DNA of 64,000 bases, from positions 1-64,000 of the forward strand of contig WEDG01004189.1 of the NCBI GenBank assembly GCA_017591395.1. Reading direction: 5' to 3'. This document shows, in pieces, positions 50,787 through 58,800 of the stretch; position 1 is the first letter of the stretch, and every line of letters begins with the position of its first letter. Position numbers and translations under genes: made by a program. This stretch comes from Schistocephalus solidus (Eukaryota; Platyhelminthes; Cestoda; Diphyllobothriidea; Diphyllobothriidae). The notes under the pieces are model-generated. The model ran no database searches and had not been told where the DNA came from. It saw only the letters and a list, made by a program, of their open reading frames with translations.

Positions 50787-52188
50787 CATATAAGGACGAG
50801 TATTTCTACAAACATTTTCAACAGTGCCCTACAGTAGGGCACCCATTCTTTGCACGAATGGGGATGAACAAGACAGCGTATTGCCGTGAACAATAGTAAA
50901 ATATGCTTCCAATATCTTTTGTGAAGGACATCTTTAAGGACGACTATACCGGTGTACAGTAGAAACTGACGAAGTTCAGTGCCCTTCCAGGTATCGTAAT
51001 CAGAAATAGACCTTGCGCGCTGTGAAAATTCCCGTGGCAAGTAGGCATTCAGTGAATTTAATCTATCATTCACCGTACATATTGCCTCAGGTGACAACCG
51101 GAAATGAACTTCTCTTGGGCTTTTCAGCCACAAGTTAAGTATACGTCGCATTACACCCAGGTAAACTAAATGTAGAGGATCTAAAGGAAAGGAAGTAATC
51201 ATTCCCACCTTACATGCTAGCAATGGTGAAGTGCCGATACGATGGCAGTCATCTATTACGGAGAGGAAATCGGCATCCGTCTTCAAACGCTCTGAGACGC
51301 TATCATATACTACTTTATCTACGTAATCACCTTTAACACAACACCTCTCACAACTATAATAGGCGTTCACATTCTTAATTTGTTTAATAAAAGCTCTTGC
51401 TGGAGCATCGCAAATTACAGCTGCTAAACGAAACCGAAGGGACCTATCGACATGTTCGACACGCAGACCATCTCTGGCCAAAGATTTTTATTCTTTAGCG
51501 AGCGGCATACAGAAAGTTTGTACATCTGAGGGCTTTCCATAGCCACAGTAAATTCCAACAACGAATATTTCACTAACAAAGGGCTCCATGATTCTACCTA
51601 GGATAGGCCAAAACCTGCGCTTAGTTTTCTTATGTATGGGGAGCCCATCAATAGCTAAATAAGTTACAACACAATTGCCTATTAGACGCCTGGTAGGGTC
51701 TTTAAACTGCTCAGTTAACTGGTTACAAGTCCTAAATGAACGAACTCACCACTGCCCATTGCCGTCACCGTTGATACATCACTTACACCACCCAACAGCG
51801 TTCGCGCGTTCGCAGGAAGGTCCGAGGTCAGCCATCTGATTATCTTCAGAAGACTGCTCAGATGAATCAGTGGTATACGCGAGCGTCTTGCCCATGAACT
51901 CAGAGCCTCTCGTACTGTAGGTTTCTCTTCAATTGTAGGTGTGCTTGAAGATTCTTTTGCGGCCACGTCAGATCTATCTAACGTCCAACTTGTCTCCTCA
52001 TCAACAGAGGAAATCTCAGTGTCCGAGTCATCATATGAGGAACTAGAGGAAGAGGTCAGCTGCCACGACGACGAAGATGAGTCGGACGAATACATTTCCC
52101 TCATATTCTCGGCAATTTCACGTAAATCAGCCAGAAACCCTTTCTGAGCACGTCTATTAAGTGTTCTCGCAGAGACTGCTCTAAACAT
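50787..52188 (-). pseudogene. tnp2-type transposase region
   Basis: Start [20 protein letters not shown], then an acidic Ser/Asp/Glu-rich linker (about 20-80). Next the family's conserved blocks: [40 protein letters not shown] and MGSGEFVHLGL. After a one-base shift near 51725 come YLAIDGLPIHKKTKRRFWPI and LGRIMEPFVSEIFVVGIYCG. After the stop at 51490-51488 come VICDAPARAFIKQIKNVNAY, YSCERCCVKGDYVD, SFPLDPLHLVYLGVMRRIL, LPREFSQRARSISDYDTWKG and TELRQFLLYTGIVVLKDVLH. These are typical of animal transposase-domain proteins related to plant En/Spm-CACTA tnp2. The usual blocks after this point (YNVHxLLHL and the region beyond) are missing. Confidence 0.8.
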
Positions 52189-52263
52189 TCTGCAAAAAAA
52201 GCATAAAATGGTCAGTATAGACAGAACAGGGGTGCAGGCAGTTAAGCGACCGCGTCGCAGCAC

Positions 52264-52886
52264 AACAGCGCAGGAAATGGCGTGGCACGGCGTGGCACGG
52301 CGCGCGCGGGATTGACAGCTAAGTGCCCGATCGATTTTCCAATACCACTGCGCGCATTCTCTTCCACCTTTAGCGACGCGTCATCGGGATTCATAAGCAA
52401 CCAATCAAATTCCAGATGCGATTGACGTACGACCGTTCGAGCCTCGAATCGTATTTCATTGCTATTAGGGTCGTAGGGCTTAACTCTGAGGTGTGATAAA
52501 TTCCACCATATAGAAATATTATGGAAGCCACAGAAACATCGCTTTCGAGAATTTTTTAAACAGTCGGAGAGTATAAAATTCCATTGTGCCTTATTTCCAA
52601 AGGACGTGCTTTCTGCACTAAGATAAACTAACGTTTCGTTTACTCTAAGGCCTTTAATTCGGAAACCAATTTCTAACTTCGCGCCAGTACCCCGTAGCAC
52701 TTGCTTGGATCATTATTCATATGATTTTTTTGTGAAAATCGGGCGAATATCATGGTGAGCTTGGATTTCCGATGTCAAGGCCTATGACATTTCAAACATC
52801 AGGAACTTCAACCGTAGTATTAGGAATATTTGGTATGGACCAATAGCGGATTTGCTTGGTGTGTTAGCCGCCACAATAGTCAGATC
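52264..52886. promoter_or_regulatory. Intergenic region between the transposase pseudogene and eRF3
   Basis: About 700 bases between two divergent genes, so it should contain the eRF3 promoter. A tandem 10-bp repeat (GGCGTGGCAC twice, near 52278-52300) sits in a short GC-rich patch. No TATA box or initiator can be named with confidence. The minus-strand open frame 52700-52242 has no recognised domain. Confidence 0.35.
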
Positions 52887-55800
52887 ATGGCCTCGTGGGA
52901 GGACGAAGTAGACCCTAAAATCAGTGATAGCTTTTCAAAAATAAATATTAATGCTCCCGAGTTTATTCCTGGAAGACCGTACAATTTCGAGGCTTTGTCA
53001 ACCGGAACTGGGTGGTCTGCTCAGCCATTATCAGATCCGTCTCCTACCGACGATATTCAAATAGCTGCTAACGTACCTGAAACCGAAGGTTTCCCATATT
53101 TTCTAATGTAATCCTTTCAGAAGAAGAAAACGAGGCTTTTGAGGAAGTTGTTCGGAAGCCTGTTTCACAGGTAAATTTTTTTCGTTATATACCTGTAGCC
53201 ATCGGTTCCGATTAACCGGAAAGAGACCCTTAGTGTTGTCTTCATTGGACATGTTGATGCTGGGAAGTCCACGATTGGTGGACATTTACTTCACCTAACT
53301 GGTATGCCCACTCCTATACTTAATGATCGCTTAGGTATGGTTGATAAGCGGACTCTTGAAAAGTTCGCCAAGGAAGCCAAGGATAAGAACCGAGAGACCT
53401 GGTACCTTTCTTGGGCTTTGGATACAAATCTGGAGGAACGAGATAAGGGCATTACAGTGGAATGTGGTCGTGCCTTTTTTGAGACCGAAAACAAACATTT
53501 CATCCTTGTTGATGCGCCTGGCCATAAATCCTTCGTTCCAAACATGATTACTGGTGCCGCTATTGCTGACTTGGCTATACTTGTGATATCAGCGAGGCGG
53601 GGCGAATTCGAGACCGGATTTGAAAAGGGTGGACAGACTAGGGAACATGCAATGTTGGTAAAAACTGCTGGCGTTAAGCACCTCATCGTACTCATTAATA
53701 AGATGGACGACTCTACTGTCGGCTGGGATGAAAGGCGTTACAACGAATGCAAGAATAAACTGTCTCCATTCCTAAAAAAACTAGGATTCAACACGAAATC
53801 TGACGTGTTTTTCATGCCATGCTCCGGATTTACTGGTGCTTTCCTTCGCGATCCCGCTCCGGAATCAGTTTGTCCTTGGTATAGAGGGCCATGTTTGCTT
53901 CAGTACCTCGATGAACTACCGTCTCTCACCAGATGCGTAGACGGCCCTGTTCGCATACCAATCGTTGATCGGTACAGAGATATGGGAACTTTCGTTTTCG
54001 GTAAAATTGAATCAGGAAGTGTTTTCCGTGGACAAATGCTGACAATGATGCCGAACAAAGTTTCCGTGGAGGTACTGCAGGTAGGTTCATAACGACGTAC
54101 AATGTTCTTTCATAATCATTTTCCAAGTAGATTTTTTTTCATGTATTTCATTAACTACGAATATTCCGCTTTAACTTCTAAATCTTTAAAAGTATAAAAT
54201 CATCAAATCCCCAGTTGGTCACCGGACTCTACTTTCAGCTCTGTCATTCGGATAAATTATTACTGCCTTTCTCATTAACTTCTGAGCCTCCGAGAATCTA
54301 GTTTGTAATTCCTTACAATATAATATGGCAACTTTAAAAAAACAGATGGAAAATTTTCAACTATTTCTTAGTAGTCTTTGTACATGTTGAACATAACAAA
54401 CACAACAAGGGGCTTGTAAAGCAACGTGTACCGGATTTCTAGTAATCATCGTTCGAAACTATCCTAATAAATGCCTTTAAATCTTCGCCGTTTTGTGACT
54501 TTATTGCTAATTCTACTGAAGCATTCCTTTTGCCGGTTCTTCGGCATACATACTGCTCACCATTAGTATGTCGTTTTAGCGTCTCTATAGTTTTTGAGCG
54601 ACGTCCTCATTGTCGTGTTAGCAGATACTTCGACTTATGACTAATAATCTTAACGGATGCAGCCCAAGGGATTTTCGTAGCCTTAGTTCGTAAGGGCTGA
54701 GGTACCACTTATCTGCTTGTGAACGTTTGATCCTTCTGTTTTGGGACGCGTGGTATCTTTTCGTGTTAAAATTTTGGTATTGTTTTTGCCAGGACATTTT
54801 TGATAAATAGGGTTGCGAACCTCTTTTTCGGGCATCCCAAGGCAATTAAGCTTGCCAATTCCTCGCCACTATGCAACCCTTTAACACCCCAATCGAATAG
54901 CTTTGGCTTGCATTCTACTTGGATCATATATTGCGAACATCTCCGTAGCATCGAACTCGCTCTTCTTTCGCCGTTCAATTTCTAAAAGCAACCCAGAGTC
55001 GAGACGTTCCCGTAGCTTCATCTGCGCGTGTCGCATTCGTTAGTCTTTAGCGTGGATTTCACATTGCTGATGTCACGTCGAAAAATGACATTGAAACCCA
55101 ATCAACAGAATATTGAAAAACACATTCGATTTATCATGATGAAAAAGGGTTGCGCAGTGTAACTCCCCCTCCCATCACTCATCCCTCCTTGTTTAACATG
55201 GAAAGAACGAGTCTAGCTAACTGCTAATGACCTGGGGTCTAGTGATTGATGTCTTCCGCGTGCCGTGTACGCTTGATTTACTTGTGTTTGATACGGTTAT
55301 GCTTACCTGATCTAGCTGGCCTCGATAACGTCACGTATTGTACCTCACCACTTGTGACAATCTGCGAATGAGGGTCTGCACAGGTCGACTCATTCTCTTG
55401 CCCATTGACGAATGCCGAATACCGAAGGTCCGGGAACCGCTTCCTTGTTTTGAAGAACTGTGTTAACCAATTTTAGAAGCTATTAAAGGCTGGTAATACA
55501 TTACATACATGAACTAAATACTCTTTACTCGACACCTTAGATTAAAACTTCTGGTAAACAGAAACGTATGTGTCCATCATCGAGTTTTTTATGTTAGGAA
55601 ATCGAGAAGCTTACTAATCAATTTTCTAGTACGATTATCATGATAAAGCCTGCATGTTGGTAGTGTTGATTAAATGCTTAGCTTAAATTAGCTATAGACT
55701 CCCTGCGCTTCTAGAGTTATCGGGTAGTTGAGTGTCTTGGAGCGAGGCTTTGCTCCAAAATACGCCGTTTCCCGCACCTATTAACTCTGTTGTGAACAAA

Positions 55801-58800
55801 TCGAAGGATACTATCTTCAAAGAAGAGTTTTGAACCCGTTTGGCAAGTCCAACAATTACACAAACACTAAAGATCTACTAAATGCTGCCCATCATTTTCC
55901 AGATTACGGTCTCTGATGGCGGGACGTGACCGAAGACCTCATTTGAATCATATACTGAGAATCCTCCATGATAGTGCGCAATCTGTAGAACAATATAGAT
56001 TTTGCAGTATCCACGGCAACCGACGCGTCGTTACTTCCAGCTCTGGTCCGGATTTCATTTATGCGAACTAACATACTTTGACACAGGAAATTTGTGTTGC
56101 CTGCAAGTGTGCTTATAGACAGCGTCATAGATACTGTAACTGACAATGTTCACTCACATTATAACTGCACTGTTAACATCGCCTGTCTGTCCAACTTGCG
56201 GTTGTCCAGCCCCAAAGAGAGTAAACGAGTTTCCGAGATCTGCCGTTTTATTACACCTATCACCGGCGTAGCGTTACATTCGTGGGACATAAGCCGTTTA
56301 CGGCACAGAAACTTGACTCTGCGTCGCTCGCACAAGGCTACTAGACTAAGTTACCCGATTATACTTGCGCTATGGGATCCAATGGCAATAAGACGAGTTC
56401 TGTGACTCCTTTCACAATGTCCCACCTCTATTTTGTCCAGCGCCATCTAAGTTGTGCAGGGTATTAGGATGCGCTTTTAGGCAGAGTTGACTTACTACGT
56501 CCTCAACAGATTTGTCGTTAATAACAAGCCTGAAAGTACCGAAGAACTTAAGCTTCTGAAGAATTTAAGTTAGTTCATGCTGATATCAGGTTTATGTCCC
56601 CACAAAACTACCTACTTAACCGTATTTCAATGGTCAGAGCACCGTCCTACAAGTTGACTTTATTTTTCTGGCAGGTGCGGTCGTGGAACACCTGTACCTC
56701 TTAGGGCAATTACCATGCTCGATTTGCGGGTTTCGATGGGATTGTTGACTGTACCTCAATTTATTATCATTTGCATCAGAGGATATAGTCGTATTGACCC
56801 ACTCAAACCAAGCCAAAGTCAAAAGATCATCTTCATCTCTTAACAAACTATCGAGTAGGGATTGTAACTGAGGTTCACCTCCCCCTCACACTGTACAACG
56901 GCGTCAGCTCAGGGGCAGCAACACTGAGCTCATAGGACTGCGAACTGGGAGCTTACCGAAGTTACCTAAATTTTCTTTGTCCGATGAGTGGAGGTACCAT
57001 CTGTTGTAATCAGAAGTTTCAATCACTCGAGGGAGATAGTACAAACGGAGTGGATGTCAAGTCAAAACGGATGTGTACCTTAAAATTGGGCTTTATTCAT
57101 CTTGCAATTGACGTATGAGAGCTAAAAACAAAAACAGAACACTCCTGAGGTATAGATTGAACAGGGGAAGAATTTAGCGTGACATTCTCCCCGGCCAACA
57201 AAGAAGGGACCGGGTGTTGACAAATCTAGTTGAGGATTTGCAAGTGACCACCTTTAAACGTCTCTGTTACGGAGGCAGTATAGATGAACGCATTGCTGTT
57301 GGTTGATCAATGTCCCCAGAGTAAGCTTATGGACAGTCTTTGCTAAGGTCACTATCAGGTGTTGTCGCATCCTGTCAACTGAGCGTTGCTTTCCTGTTCA
57401 TTGTTGGGCGGGTAGTCAGGGGAAAACGGACTGGAATGTGTCTAACCGTCTCCTGATGATGATCACTGACACCATTTTCCCCTCTGGGAGCAAGCAGTCT
57501 AACATATGGTTTTTCTCTGCCACCACCGAATCGTATGTGAGCATACTGAGAGTTTCACTGAAGCAGGTCAACCTCTTCAACGAGCGGATCATATGTGAAC
57601 TGTCGGCCGCTCTTCTTCAACAGGACTCGACCAGGATGTACGAAGGAGTACCGAATATGGAAAAGAGTTGGCATAAACATCTAATAACACCTTCGGCAGA
57701 CTGATCGAAACAGGCAAATGCGAACGGAAAACGTGCATATTCGTCAATAATCGTCAGCAGATAGCCACTGCGGGTTACCGACGGAAGAAGACCATTGAAA
57801 TCGAGTGATGGCCGTTCTAATGGTTGGGTAGCTTTGATGAGTTGGTCTTGAGCGTTTGAGAAGAAACGGGGTTTGACTTCACAACAGGTTTGACATCTAG
57901 TGACGACATTAGGAATCTCTTCCATCGAAGACGGAAGATTCCTGGCTCAAACGAAATGCGTGAGTTGAGAGACCCCAGGATGACAAAGGGATTCGTGCAG
58001 CTCTTTAAGATTAAAATATGTTAGCAAGGTCCCAACAACAACTACGAGAAAGCCTATCGGCCACCTGATTTTCTTTACCATGTCGGTAGACAATATTGAA
58101 TTTGAATGGCGACAACTCCAACCTCCAACATTCGGTCTTTTTATTCTTAACCTTCCTCTTTTGTTGATTACTGAAGATAAAAGTAACAGACCGCTGATCT
58201 GTAATTGTTTTAAAATGATTACAGAGAAGAAAGTGCTTCCATTTTCGTATGGATTCCACTACAGCGTACGCTTCTTTTTCGATTGCAAAATGGTTTCGTT
58301 CATTTGGCGATAAACTACGGGGAAAAACGCGACTGGTCGGCCATTGCAACGTCTGAGGCTTCGGTTTAGACAAATAATGGGTCATCATACTGAACGGTGG
58401 TGATCGTTGCTTTCGCAAGTTCATCCTTAAGTGTCTAAAATGTTTCTAGTATTCCTAGTGGTAGAGGGAAGGTTTTGTTGTGAATGAAAGCAAATTTTTC
58501 TAAAAAATAATCTATCCATTGTACATAGTATGCAAACAATCCCGTTGCTCTGCCTTTAGATCGTGCGGAGGAATTTTAACGCAAGAGATTTAGGCGATCT
58601 GGATTTGGTCTAATATTGCCCTTGGAAACTTCGTAACCAAGAAGCTTGATTCGCTAAGAAGCTATGACACTTCGCTTCATTGAATGTTAGTACGTATATC
58701 TCGGCTACGTTGAGGAATTTTCGAAGGTTTGCATCGTGCTTTGCGAGGCCGTTCCAATAATAGTGATATTATCTACGTAAACAAAAACATCCTTCAGGTT

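Larger units (their letters stand above)
48327..52189 (-). pseudogene. CACTA-like (tnp2) transposase gene with DUF4806-like end, broken
   Basis: A degraded multi-exon gene. From the right: a first coding exon opens after a good acceptor (TTTTTTTGCAG) with ATG at 52188-52186. The tnp2-type transposase region runs to a donor at 50787/50786. A basic, leucine-rich middle part lies near 50671-50198. A DUF4806-like region (50197-49922) contains a 34-nt intron. A last block is at 48545-48400 (LKADKLQLERAFKNAFKKAY, then DLLQKRGLRQPRG). Lesions: a frameshift near 51725, stops at 51490-51488 and 50016-50014, and a LINE-D insertion (48558-49919). The transposase appears shortened after the first half. 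It lies head-to-head with eRF3, about 700 bases apart. No terminal inverted repeats were found. Confidence 0.7.

Noticed and set aside
53103..53695. Minus-strand frame of 134 codons opposite eRF3
   Set aside because: Antisense of the strongly conserved GTPase domain; a codon-usage shadow.
55737..55758. Perfect 7-bp hairpin in eRF3 intron 4
   Set aside because: Short stems of this size are expected by chance in 7.5 kb; no repeat or terminator context.
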